Positions 1-8,407 of a stretch of 44,289 bases of DNA are shown here, in pieces (positions within the stretch are counted from its first letter, which is position 1; each line of letters starts with the position of its first letter). This DNA comes from Actinomycetes bacterium (GTDB taxonomy: Bacteria; Actinomycetota; Acidimicrobiia; Acidimicrobiales; SZUA-35): positions 67,152-111,440 of the forward strand of contig JAJRXF010000094.1 of NCBI GenBank assembly GCA_024276425.1, written 5' to 3'. Under the pieces are notes generated by a model. The model worked only from the letters and a program-made list of their open reading frames with translations, ran no database searches and had not been told where the DNA came from. The position numbers and the translations under genes were made by a program.

Positions 1-1310
1 AACTCCTTGAGAAAGAGGCCCGCCACGAGGGCTCCGCCGTAGGGACCATTGCCAATGTTCTTCAGATCAGCAATGTTGGAGTCCAATTGTTTGCGATACT
101 CCTCGGGCAGAGGCAACCGCCAGACCTTCTCACCGGTCAAGGCGGCGGCGTCTTCCAGGCGCCTCACCAACTCGTCGCTTGTACCAAGAATCCCAGCGAT
201 CTTGGTCCCAAGTGCGGCGGACACCGATCCGGTCAGAGTGGCGATATCAATCATCACGTCTGGCTTGCTCTCGGCTGCCAGTGACAACGCATCGGCCAAG
301 ACAAGCCGACCCTCGGCATCGGTATTGAGCACCTCCACGGTCTTCCCGTTCCTCGCCCGAAAGACGTCGCCCGGCCGGAAGGCATCGCCATTGATCATGT
401 TGTCCGTTAGGGGTATGTAGGCCGAGACCGAGACCTTCACCTTTAGAGCCGCCAGTGTGGTCATGACACCAAGCACGACGGCTCCGCCGGTCATGTCGAC
501 CTTCATTGTCATCATGCCCGATGAAGTCTTAATGGAAAGGCCGCCGCTGTCGAAGGTTATGCCCTTTCCAACCAAGGCAACCTTGGCTTGTGAGCGTCCC
601 GCGGGGACATAATCTAGCCTGATAAACCGCGGCGGATGAGTTGACCCTTGGTTGACGGCGAGCACTCCACCGAGTTTCTCCCGGGCGATTCGCTTTTCGT
701 CCCAAACCTGAATCTTGAGACCGGACTCCTTGGCCACTTCCTTGGCCTTGGCGGCAAAGGCGACGGGAGTCATTGTTCCACCAGGCTCATTGACAAGATC
801 GCGCGCCAACATGACCGCCCGGACAATGGCCTGGGCCTGATTGAATGCTGCCCGCACCCCAGGTCCACTGGCCACAATCGTCGCCTTCTTCAACTTGGGA
901 GGCTTGTCAGTTTTTAGCGGCCGGTAGGCATAGCTGGCCAGACCCAAACCTTCGGCTACCGCCCCGACCGCCTCAGCCGGAGTCATTGGGCCGGGTGCCT
1001 CAGCCAGGGTGCATGCCACCGCCTGGTGTCCCCCAACAGAACGAACGTAGGCGGCCGCCGCTGCTCGTAGCGATTCTTGGTTGAGCTCATCCCTAGGTCC
1101 GAGCCCTACAAGAACTCTGATTGGTTCGTCGGCCGATCCGGCAAGAACCAGCGTCTGCCCGAGCTTTCCCTCGAAGCCGCCAAGATCGGCGCTTCGCCGA
1201 TGATCCGGAGAAAGTTGGTCAAGGGCATCACTGGTGACTGGGATGTCATAGGCGGTTGCGCTCTTGGGCATGCGAGTGGAGAGGTTTATCGAGGCCATGA
1301 ATCCGATCAT
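1..1310 (-). CDS. pepA: Leucyl aminopeptidase (M17), C-terminus cut by window edge
   Basis: Cytosolic two-metal aminopeptidase that removes N-terminal residues from peptides. Reading the minus strand gives the M17 signatures VGKGITFDSGG (about 540-575) and NTDAEGRLVLADAL (about 300-345), which carry the metal-binding Asp/Glu and the catalytic Arg. The frame runs off the left edge at DLKNIG..GGALVAGLFLKE, so roughly the last 60 residues of the usual 500 are missing. Start candidates in frame are ATG at 1310, 1298 and 1271. I chose 1310 because an AGGA lies just upstream, but this is weak. The gene begins 26 nt after the stop of the polymerase gene and probably shares its transcript. The family call is firm; only the start is uncertain. 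Confidence 0.93.
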   Translation of the reverse strand, partial: MIGFMASINLSTRMPKSATAYDIPVTSDALDQLSPDHRRSADLGGFEGKLGQTLVLAGSADEPIRVLVGLGPRDELNQESLRAAAAAYVRSVGGHQAVACTLAEAPGPMTPAEAVGAVAEGLGLASYAYRPLKTDKPPKLKKATIVASGPGVRAAFNQAQAIVRAVMLARDLVNEPGGTMTPVAFAAKAKEVAKESGLKIQVWDEKRIAREKLGGVLAVNQGSTHPPRFIRLDYVPAGRSQAKVALVGKGITFDSGGLSIKTSSGMMTMKVDMTGGAVVLGVMTTLAALKVKVSVSAYIPLTDNMINGDAFRPGDVFRARNGKTVEVLNTDAEGRLVLADALSLAAESKPDVMIDIATLTGSVSAALGTKIAGILGTSDELVRRLEDAAALTGEKVWRLPLPEEYRKQLDSNIADLKNIGNGPYGGALVAGLFLKE

Positions 1311-1336
1311 AGGATCCTGTGCACCCACTGCACCGC

Positions 1337-2236
1337 TTATGCTGGCTTTGGCAATTCTTGACGACGTGTCAATGTTTCAGCGAACAAGTCGCCAAGGTCG
1401 GCGACCCGGTCCAAAACCTCCTCCGCTCGAAAGGACATCTGCTGGCCACGGGCACCCTCTTCTACCTCGGCCCAGGTAACCGGGGTCGACACCGTCGGTT
1501 GAGGTTTTGCTCGCAAGGTGTAGACCGCAGCAGTGGTCTTGTGGACAGAGTTCTGTGACCAATCAACAAACACCTTTCCCACCCGCTGGGATTTGGCCAT
1601 CGTGACCAGAACGTGATTGGGGTGTTGCTTGGTCAGCAACTGTCCGACGGCCAAAGCAAAACTGGAGGCATGTTGATGACTGTGACCAGAATTCAGAGGC
1701 ACATAGACCTGCAGCCCTTTGGATCCGGAGGTTTTTGCCATGGCCACAAGCCCAACGGACTCAAGAACTTCGACCAGCAGGAGAGCAACCTGGCAACATT
1801 GGGTGATGGTGGCTGGCAAACCGGGGTCAAGATCGAAGACAAGCATCGTTGGATTCTCAATGTCATTGCTGCGCGCCATCGGCGCATGAAGTTCCAACGC
1901 CGCGAGATTGGCTGTCCAGACTAGGGCCGCTGTCTCCTCGATAAGGCAATAGTGGATACCACCGGAACGATCGCCGGGGCCCAGTGCGGTCGGCATCCAT
2001 TTTGGACGGTACTCCGGGCACCGCTTGGCGTAGAACGACTGTCCTTCGACCCCATCGGGGAATCGGCGCAAGGTTATGCAACGTCCAGCCAGATGAGGAA
2101 CCATGACCGCGGCAATTCTGGCGTAGTAGTCGATGACCTGGGACTTTGTGAACCCAGCCTCGGGGTACAGAACCTTGTCGAGATTGCTGAGATGCAGGGT
2201 TCGTCCCCCAACGCGAACCCCGGGTTGGGAGATCAC
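1337..2236 (-). CDS. LigD-type NHEJ polymerase/primase domain protein (stand-alone)
   Basis: Archaeo-eukaryotic-primase-type polymerase that fills and extends DNA ends during non-homologous end joining. The 299-residue product has the catalytic FDLDP (residues 134-138, Asp135/Asp137), the SGSKGLQVYVPL nucleotide-binding motif (170-181) and VDWSQN (224-229, third acidic residue). It is only the polymerase domain; no ATP-dependent ligase or 3'-phosphoesterase module is attached. The open frame extends upstream into ku, but that part is a shadow of ku. The start is GTG at 2236, with GGAGG 6-7 nt upstream, 19 nt after the ku stop. Such split polymerases are known in actinobacteria. The partner ligase is not in this window. 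Confidence 0.9.
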   Translation of the reverse strand: MISQPGVRVGGRTLHLSNLDKVLYPEAGFTKSQVIDYYARIAAVMVPHLAGRCITLRRFPDGVEGQSFYAKRCPEYRPKWMPTALGPGDRSGGIHYCLIEETAALVWTANLAALELHAPMARSNDIENPTMLVFDLDPGLPATITQCCQVALLLVEVLESVGLVAMAKTSGSKGLQVYVPLNSGHSHQHASSFALAVGQLLTKQHPNHVLVTMAKSQRVGKVFVDWSQNSVHKTTAAVYTLRAKPQPTVSTPVTWAEVEEGARGQQMSFRAEEVLDRVADLGDLFAETLTRRQELPKPA

Positions 2237-2255
2237 CGGCTGCCTCCGAGGCGGC

Positions 2256-3146
2256 CTAAGCCGACTTCTTGTCGGCAATATCGGTGACGGCAGCCAGATT
2301 GTTCTCGGCTTCGTTTTCGTCCACGACGGGAGCCTCCTTTGCCGACGGATGCCGTGTTCTAGCTTTCTTGGCTGCGCTAACACTCGCTTCGAGAGCAGCG
2401 AGCAGATCGACAACTCCTGGATCCTCTGCTGCGGCCGAAGTTGCCACTGCGGTCAACTCTCCCGCCGACTTTCGTTCGATGAGATCCAGAATCTCCAACC
2501 TATAGGTATCCTCATAACGACTTGGCTCGAATTCGGTCACGAGGGATTCAATGAGTTGATTGGCCATTGAACGTTCCGCTTCGGTTACCTCTACCTTCTC
2601 CAACTGCTCGAAATCGGGGATGTCCCTGGCGTCTAAGATCTCATCGTGATAGATCATGGTTGACAGAACAAGTTTGCCCTCAATGGGTCGGATGGCAGCC
2701 AGATGCTGTTTTGTCCGCATGACAAAGGTGGCTATGGCCACCTTTCCTGATTCGGCCATGGCCTCGGCCAACAGGGCATAGGACTTGGCAGCCAACTCAT
2801 CAGGAACCAGAAAATAGGCGGACTCGTAGAAAACCGGATCAATGTCACCCTGATCGACAAAATCGGTGATGTCAATCATGCGAGAAGTCTTAGGGCTAAG
2901 CGAGGCAAAGTCTTCTTCGGTCAGGACAACGTACTGGTCCTTCATGACCTCGTATCCCTTGACTATCTCGTCATAGGGAACCTCTTCGCCGTCCAGAGCT
3001 GAGACCCGCTTTTGTTTGATCCTGGCATGCGTTCGGCCGTCCAACTGATTGAAACGGACCGACTTGCGACTAACAGCAGAATACAGCTTTACCGGAATCG
3101 AGACCAACCCGAAACTAATGGCTCCACTCCATATGGCACGAGGCAT
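2256..3146 (-). CDS. ku: Bacterial Ku protein (NHEJ end binding)
   Basis: Homodimeric ring that threads onto double-strand DNA ends and recruits LigD-type enzymes. The 296-residue sequence begins MPRAIWSGAISFGLVSIPVKL, the conserved bacterial Ku opening, and continues with the beta-barrel core (for example YDEIVKGYE and the FYESAYFLVPDE region). A Lys/Ala-rich C-terminal tail (about 240-296), typical of actinobacterial Ku, follows and may bind DNA or the ligase. It is the first gene of a likely ku - polymerase - pepA run, with the next start 19 nt after its stop. The ATG at 3146 gives the conserved N-terminus exactly. Confidence 0.95.
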   Translation of the reverse strand: MPRAIWSGAISFGLVSIPVKLYSAVSRKSVRFNQLDGRTHARIKQKRVSALDGEEVPYDEIVKGYEVMKDQYVVLTEEDFASLSPKTSRMIDITDFVDQGDIDPVFYESAYFLVPDELAAKSYALLAEAMAESGKVAIATFVMRTKQHLAAIRPIEGKLVLSTMIYHDEILDARDIPDFEQLEKVEVTEAERSMANQLIESLVTEFEPSRYEDTYRLEILDLIERKSAGELTAVATSAAAEDPGVVDLLAALEASVSAAKKARTRHPSAKEAPVVDENEAENNLAAVTDIADKKSA

Positions 3147-3220
3147 CTGTAGGCTTCTCCCCTCTGACGGGCGGACACACCGAAGGGTGGTGTGAGCTTG
3201 AACCCTAAGCTAATCGGTCG

Positions 3221-3258
3221 TTCTGTGTCTTGAGTAAGATTCTGTGTCTTGAGTAAGA
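3221..3258. repeat. 19-bp perfect tandem duplication upstream of ku
   Basis: The unit ttctgtgtcttgagtaaga occurs at 3221-3239 and is repeated without a gap at 3240-3258. It lies between ku and the 3' end of the upstream membrane-protein gene, so it could carry or disturb the ku promoter. It is one of several short perfect tandem duplications in this window. Confidence 0.9.
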
Positions 3259-3271
3259 AGTTTGATGGCGA

Positions 3272-4138
3272 TTAGGGTAATCCAGCACCGTTAAGCGCCG
3301 CCCTGGCTACCAGATCAACCCCAAAGGCCGTCAGAATCGCCAGATACAGCAGGCCCGTAGCGGCCATGACGGCCGCATACTCACGCTCTCGCAAGGCGGC
3401 GACAGTCACACCCACCAGGCCGATGGTGGTGACTACACAGGCAACCCAAAACCATCCCAGCATCCCGTTGTAGCCGTCGGAGATAGTCCCGTTAAGAACC
3501 GAGATCATCCCAGTGGGAACGAGCAACAAAACCACCTCGGGCAGCCAGGTCACGCCAGTCCATTTCACTAGTTCATTTAGCGGTGCCCGTCGCAGCCCTG
3601 GTTGTACGAGATACCAGTGTCCAAGCAGCATGGCATCACTGACCGCGCCGAGAAAAAAAGCGCCCATCAAGATTCGAGCCGTCTGCAACCAGATCGGATC
3701 GCCGGCAGCGAATCCCGCACCAAACAACCCGACGGACCCAAAAGCCGGTGCGATGAGATCGAGCCGCGGGTTGAACTCTGGACCGTTCATAGCTTTTGTT
3801 CGCTCTTGGAGATCGATCCCGGTCATGGTTGCGACCCGTTCGCTTCGCTGCTCGGTCAGCGCTCGTTGACCGGAGACGCCTTGAGATTTGCGAATCATGG
3901 ACTGGGCCTGGGCGATAAGGAGGCCAACCAGAACCCCAGCGGACCCGATCTCGCGAATCGGACGAACCCCGTATCGAAGACCCAGAAAGAGGGCCAGGGC
4001 CGCCATCACTCCATAAGTGAGCCGTATCATCCAACTGTAGCCAAGACCAACCTCTCGTCGGCGGGTGGTCACCCAAAGGAAGAACAGGCCGCCGGTGGCC
4101 CACTGCAACAAAACCGTTGATCCATGAAGGTCAAGCAT
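3272..4138 (-). CDS. Multi-pass membrane protein of unknown function
   Basis: I do not recognise the family. The 288-residue product is very hydrophobic, with about seven or eight predicted membrane segments (around residues 5-23, 40-55, 66-78, 130-147, 155-175, 196-214, 230-250 and 258-275). A charged loop near 80-120 contains many Arg, Gln and Glu. A GHWYLVQPGLR sequence lies near residue 172. No cofactor motif is visible. It starts 8 nt after the stop of the M24 peptidase gene, so the two are probably co-transcribed, but that does not reveal its function. Confidence 0.72.
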   Translation of the reverse strand: MLDLHGSTVLLQWATGGLFFLWVTTRRREVGLGYSWMIRLTYGVMAALALFLGLRYGVRPIREIGSAGVLVGLLIAQAQSMIRKSQGVSGQRALTEQRSERVATMTGIDLQERTKAMNGPEFNPRLDLIAPAFGSVGLFGAGFAAGDPIWLQTARILMGAFFLGAVSDAMLLGHWYLVQPGLRRAPLNELVKWTGVTWLPEVVLLLVPTGMISVLNGTISDGYNGMLGWFWVACVVTTIGLVGVTVAALREREYAAVMAATGLLYLAILTAFGVDLVARAALNGAGLP

Positions 4139-4146
4139 GAATGGGT

Positions 4147-5256
4147 TTAGGCCTCGACCACAGCAAGGCCTCGGTCGGCGTTGTTCAGCGAGCGCGGCCC
4201 TTCTTCGGTTGACACCACGATGTCTTCAAGCCTTGCCCCCCATTTTTGCGGGATGTAGAACCCGGGCTCGATAGAAAACGCATTCCCGGCTTCAAGAAGT
4301 TCGGTATTGCCCTCAACGAGATAAGGATCTTCATGAGCCTCGACGCCGATTCCGTGACCTAACCGATGGACAAACCATTGGTCCAGATTTCCCGAAGCCA
4401 AACCAGACCGAGCAACCTGGTCGATTGATTCAAGACTGACTCCCACTACGGCCGCAGCCGTGGCATTCGCCTGAGCGGTTTGCAATATCTCATAAGACTC
4501 AAGGAACTCGGCCGACGGTTCGCCCGTAAACACACAGCGAGTTATATCGCTGCAATAACCAGGCATACCCTCCGGCTCAGCGGTGGTCCCCCCAAAGTCG
4601 CACAACACAACCTCGCCAGCTCGAATGACCCGATCGCCTGCGTGATGGTGGGGACTGGCAGCGTTCTCTCCGGCCGCCACAATGGCGAAGTTCACCTTGG
4701 CGTGACCTTCCTCAAGGATTCTGGCCCCCAGTTCGGCCGAGACCTCCGCCTCAGTCCTTCCAATCAGCGGTATCTGCCCCGACTGAAGTTCGGCGGCAAT
4801 GCGATCGACTCCATCCGCCGCCCTTTGCAGCGCGGCAATCTCTTCTGGATCTTTTTTGGCTCGCAACGGCCCGACTATGGCACCGCCCCGGTGCCAAGTC
4901 CGACCAGGCAAGGCCTCTTGCAGAGCAAGGGTGAACCGACTCCACGTATGGTCACCAATGGCGATAGTGGCCGCTGAACCAACCGCAGCCACAACATTGG
5001 CGATGGCGTCATCGGTCTCGCCCCAACCCTCGACGGAAAAGACATCGGGCCGCTCCACGACCCGAGGAACCTCAAAGGCCGGAATGAACAGGGAGGCGGT
5101 GGTGTCGCGTGGAACAACTAGCATCGTCAGACGCTCCAGGGGCATGGCCTCATAACCCATCAACCAGGGAAGGTCCGGGCCGACCGAAAGAAGCAGGACC
5201 TCAATGTTGGCCTGCTCCATGGCTTCTTGGACTCGACGAAGACGATCAGCGAACAT
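4147..5256 (-). CDS. M24 family metallopeptidase (Xaa-Pro aminopeptidase/dipeptidase type)
   Basis: Cytosolic dimetal peptidase with the pita-bread fold, expected to cleave peptides with proline in the second position. The 369 residues comprise an N-terminal creatinase-like domain (about 1-130) and the catalytic domain. All five metal ligands are visible: Asp220 (LCDFGG), Asp237 (CSDITR), His301 (LGHGIGVEAHEDP), Glu330 (FSIEPG) and Glu344 (RLEDIV). His204 in SPHHHAG matches the substrate-binding His. The sequence does not separate aminopeptidase from prolidase specificity, so no symbol is given. The ATG at 5256 gives a standard N-terminus. The downstream membrane gene follows after 8 nt. Confidence 0.92.
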   Translation of the reverse strand: MFADRLRRVQEAMEQANIEVLLLSVGPDLPWLMGYEAMPLERLTMLVVPRDTTASLFIPAFEVPRVVERPDVFSVEGWGETDDAIANVVAAVGSAATIAIGDHTWSRFTLALQEALPGRTWHRGGAIVGPLRAKKDPEEIAALQRAADGVDRIAAELQSGQIPLIGRTEAEVSAELGARILEEGHAKVNFAIVAAGENAASPHHHAGDRVIRAGEVVLCDFGGTTAEPEGMPGYCSDITRCVFTGEPSAEFLESYEILQTAQANATAAAVVGVSLESIDQVARSGLASGNLDQWFVHRLGHGIGVEAHEDPYLVEGNTELLEAGNAFSIEPGFYIPQKWGARLEDIVVSTEEGPRSLNNADRGLAVVEA

Positions 5257-5460
5257 GGCTTGAGACTATCGCCCCAAAGTGGTCAGCCTGATTCTGGGGC
5301 CAGCCTTCCGGCACAAAGCTTCGACAGCAGATCTGACACGAAGACAGAACGCCGACAGAGTCAACCTGCCCATGCCCCGGCTTTAGGTCCGATGGCCCTC
5401 AACGCAACGCCGCAGGATCCGATGGAGAGATGCGGGAACCTGAGAGCAAGCGGAGTCGAA

Positions 5461-6201
5461 ATGAGGAACAACAACCAGCAAAGCAACCGGAGCCGGATCA
5501 TTGTCAATGACGATCGTTACCGGCAGGCCGAACTGCTCCTCGATCGACGAGTCAGCGAGGTTGCGCCCCGGCTGACTGACCGTTTAGAGATGGTGCGCCA
5601 CCGATATGACCTTTCATGGTCCTCATTGCTGCAAACCCAACGCTGCATTGAACAAGCGGTTGGCAATGGCACCGAGCAACCTTCACTTTGGCTTTATTGG
5701 GAGGAAACGGCCTATCCCAGGTCGGTGCCGCTTCTCGAACACGCGCTCGAGGTCATCAATCAGGAGATGACTGTGCTGGGTGATGCCGTCTCTCGCTTCA
5801 CCCTGACTGCCCGACGGCTTGAAGGCATCGAACCAGCCATCATGGTTGACTCCATCGAGAGAGCCTTGACCGAGGTGCGCCGGGTCGGGATCGACCCCAG
5901 CACGCTCAACGAGATCGGGCAGCGCTGGCAGAAGCGCCTTCGACGGGCTGCAATCCGCCGAGCCGCAGTGCGAATACTGACCAAGGAGACCAGGGAGGCT
6001 AACCTCCACATCATGCAGGCCGAGATGGAGTTGTTGGCCTCAGCCCCCTGGGCTCACCTTGATCGACTACTCATGGCCTTTGAACTTGCTCACTCTGACA
6101 TTCGTAGCCACTTCGGAGATCGGCTATCCAGCCTTACCGAGCTACCCAACGCGACCCGAACCCACACGGAACGACAACAATTGCCGAGCCCGGTCCGCTG
6201 A
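5461..6201 (+). CDS. Hypothetical helical protein
   Basis: Unrecognised 246-residue protein. It is rich in Arg, Leu and Glu with long helix-forming stretches (for example around residues 20-60 and 150-200) and no membrane segment or signal peptide. The frame is open back to 5227, but that part overlaps the start of the M24 gene. I place the start at ATG 5461, which has GGAG eight bases upstream. The frame is long and has ordinary codon usage, so it is probably a real gene. Function unknown; the upstream 5257-5460 stretch holds nothing else that I recognise and may contain its promoter. Confidence 0.6.
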   Translation: MRNNNQQSNRSRIIVNDDRYRQAELLLDRRVSEVAPRLTDRLEMVRHRYDLSWSSLLQTQRCIEQAVGNGTEQPSLWLYWEETAYPRSVPLLEHALEVINQEMTVLGDAVSRFTLTARRLEGIEPAIMVDSIERALTEVRRVGIDPSTLNEIGQRWQKRLRRAAIRRAAVRILTKETREANLHIMQAEMELLASAPWAHLDRLLMAFELAHSDIRSHFGDRLSSLTELPNATRTHTERQQLPSPVR

Positions 6202-6278
6202 GGCATGACAGAGCTAGAGACCTACCCCTGATCACCTCGCTGTCCGGGGATCATCCATCGGCGAGGCTATTCCGAAGC

Positions 6279-6575
6279 TTGGATCGACGAACTCTTCACG
6301 ATCCCTGGCATCCTTGGTCAGTGCATCCCCTCAGCACCATCCTCTTCATCTTGGGCTATGGGCTTGCCCTCCCCATCGGGGCCAAGTTCGGCGTAGTCCG
6401 GTCGACTCAAAACCGCTTGGCCCTCATCGGACATCAAGCTGGTGTCGGTCTAGCCGCCCTTGGCTGGGCCCTGCGAGCGTCCGTTGGCATGTTCTTCATC
6501 CACGTCGTTTGGCTAATCATGGCCAGGATCTGGTTCGGAATCGAGCGGAACAAAGGCGAGGGACAAAGGCAATAA
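6279..6575 (+). CDS. Small membrane protein of unknown function
   Basis: Small protein with up to 98 residues and about three hydrophobic segments (roughly 19-36, 46-66 and 68-86), ending in a charged ERNKGEGQRQ tail. No family is recognised. The frame starts at TTG 6279; a GTG at 6321 is an alternative, and neither has a strong ribosome site. It is convergent with the lipBA gene and ends about 50 bp from it. Confidence 0.5.
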   Translation: MDRRTLHDPWHPWSVHPLSTILFILGYGLALPIGAKFGVVRSTQNRLALIGHQAGVGLAALGWALRASVGMFFIHVVWLIMARIWFGIERNKGEGQRQ

Positions 6576-6582
6576 TCTCGAA

Positions 6583-6632
6583 CCTTCAGTCTCAATCCTT
6601 CAGTCTCAATCCTTCAGTCTCAAACCTTCAGG
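6583..6632. repeat. 14-bp tandem repeat, about 3.5 copies
   Basis: The unit ccttcagtctcaat is repeated at 6583-6596, 6597-6610 and 6611-6624 (last base changed), followed by a partial copy. It fills the gap between two convergent genes and runs into the last codons of lipBA. Confidence 0.9.
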
Positions 6633-8397
6633 CCGGGCCCCTCAGGAGGATCTCGGGCCTGGCCGCCCGAAGTGCCGCCGCCGCATGGTGACTAGATCTT
6701 GTCAAAGGGCTAGCCTCAATGTGGACGATCCCTAGTTCGGACTCGCCTATTGTCTTCAACGCGTCGAACTCATCCGGGGTCCACCACCGGTGAACCGGCA
6801 CGTGATGAGTCGTCGGCCGTAGATACTGACCAATGGTGACAATGTCCACACCCAACGCCGCCAGGTCGCTCAACGTGGCAACAACCTCATCGAACCCTTC
6901 GCCCATACCAACAATCAAACCGGACTTGGTGATCAAGTTCGCCCGCTTAGCCCGGGCCAGGACAGCCAAACTTCGGGCGTATCCGGCGGAAGGCCGCACC
7001 GCACGCTGAAGTCGAGGAACCGTCTCTATATTGTGGTTCAGCACATCGGGGTGCGACTCGATGATCACCTGCAAGCTTGCTGCCTGGCCGTTCAGATCAG
7101 AGATGAGAACCTCAACGCCCGTCCCCGGGGACTCTGTTCGAACCGCCTCAATAGTGCGAGCAACGAGACTGGCACCTCCGTCAGCAAGATCGTCGCGAGC
7201 CACCATGGTCAAGACCACGAAATCTAGCCCTAGCTCGGCAATCACCTGAGCAATTCGGTCAGGTTCTTGGTTGTCAACTGCTCCAGGCTTACGCGTGTCA
7301 ACGAGACAGAAGCCGCAAGCGCGAGTGCATCGATTCCCCAACAGCATGTAGGTTGCCGTACCTTCATTCCAGCACTCAAAAATGTTCGGGCAGCCAGCTT
7401 CTTCACATACCGTGGCCAGGTTGAGACGCCGTGAACGTTGTTGGAGCTCACGGAACTTCGGTTCAGTTTTCAGCTTGACCCGCATCCAGTCTGGTTTAGG
7501 AGCACGAACGTCAAGCCCACCATGGACGCCAGCCGAAGCGAGACGACCTCCCAGCCGGACAGAAACCCCACTGCCAGGAGTTGTCGAGCGAGCAACCTCT
7601 GCTTGGTCCGGAGCGCGACTCCGTTCCGGTTTGATGGGCTCACCCGGGCCCTCGCCCCGCGAAAACGCTGAGAGGTCAGAGTCGACCTGTCGCCAGGCAA
7701 CATCTTGTCTGGTGGCGAGTCCTCCCCCACTCAAAACTTTTGTCGCGTGGCTCGCTACCAGATTCACGACCTCTTCCATCGTTGCGCTAACACCCTCGTT
7801 GCGGAGTGAAGTAACGCCCTTGTCCGCAATGCCACACGGGATCATATGAGCAAACCAATCCAGGTCAACATCGACGTTCAAGGAGAACCCGTGCATGGAT
7901 CGACCGCGACTCAAACGGACACCGATAGCGGCGATTTTTCGGGCATTCGGCCCGTCGTGGTCAAGCCAGACTCCCGGTTGTTCGGGCAGCCGATCGGCCT
8001 GCAGGCCCAGGTCAGCGAGGGCCGAGATGATGATCTCTTCAACCGAACGCACATAGGCAAGCGTGTCTGCCATTCCTCCACCACGATGGCCCGGAACGTT
8101 CATGATCGGATAGCCCACAAGTTGACCTGGACCGTGAAAGGTAACGTCACCGCCCCGATCGGCTTTGAACACTTGGGCGCCAACGGATTCCGGGTGAACC
8201 AGTAGGTGCTCAGGTTTGGCCCTGACCCCCATGGTGTAGACGGGTGGATGCTCAAGAAGAAGCAAGTGATTGCTCCGACCAGTAAACAGTTGCCTCTGAA
8301 GGTCGAGAGACTCCTCATAGGGAACGCGACCAAGCCAACGCACATGGAGCGGACTGTCCCCTTGTTCTCGCCTGGCTCTGGGCGATGTCCCGATCAC
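6628..8397 (-). CDS. lipBA: Fused octanoyltransferase-lipoyl synthase (LipB-LipA)
   Basis: Single 589-residue polypeptide with both steps of lipoyl cofactor synthesis. The N-terminal LipB half (about 18-225) moves octanoate from acyl carrier protein to E2. It shows RGGDVTFHGPGQ (81-92), the catalytic Lys154 in RKIAAIGV and Cys188 in MIPCGI. A low-complexity linker (about 225-300) follows. The C-terminal LipA half inserts two sulphurs. It shows Cys331/336/342 for the auxiliary 4Fe-4S cluster, CTRACGFC (357-364) for the radical-SAM cluster and RSSHHA (567-572). The frame is unbroken. The start is GTG 8397, 10 nt after the E2 stop and preceded by GGACAGC. Both enzymes are normally separate proteins. 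It lies directly behind the E2 gene it should modify. Confidence 0.93.
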   Translation of the reverse strand: MIGTSPRARREQGDSPLHVRWLGRVPYEESLDLQRQLFTGRSNHLLLLEHPPVYTMGVRAKPEHLLVHPESVGAQVFKADRGGDVTFHGPGQLVGYPIMNVPGHRGGGMADTLAYVRSVEEIIISALADLGLQADRLPEQPGVWLDHDGPNARKIAAIGVRLSRGRSMHGFSLNVDVDLDWFAHMIPCGIADKGVTSLRNEGVSATMEEVVNLVASHATKVLSGGGLATRQDVAWRQVDSDLSAFSRGEGPGEPIKPERSRAPDQAEVARSTTPGSGVSVRLGGRLASAGVHGGLDVRAPKPDWMRVKLKTEPKFRELQQRSRRLNLATVCEEAGCPNIFECWNEGTATYMLLGNRCTRACGFCLVDTRKPGAVDNQEPDRIAQVIAELGLDFVVLTMVARDDLADGGASLVARTIEAVRTESPGTGVEVLISDLNGQAASLQVIIESHPDVLNHNIETVPRLQRAVRPSAGYARSLAVLARAKRANLITKSGLIVGMGEGFDEVVATLSDLAALGVDIVTIGQYLRPTTHHVPVHRWWTPDEFDALKTIGESELGIVHIEASPLTRSSHHAAAALRAARPEILLRGPA

Positions 8398-8407
8398 GGC
8401 TGCTGTC

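Noticed and set aside
5227-5460. Upstream extension of the hypothetical gene at 5461
   Set aside because: Overlaps the start of the M24 peptidase gene and lacks a ribosome site; ATG 5461 is better placed.
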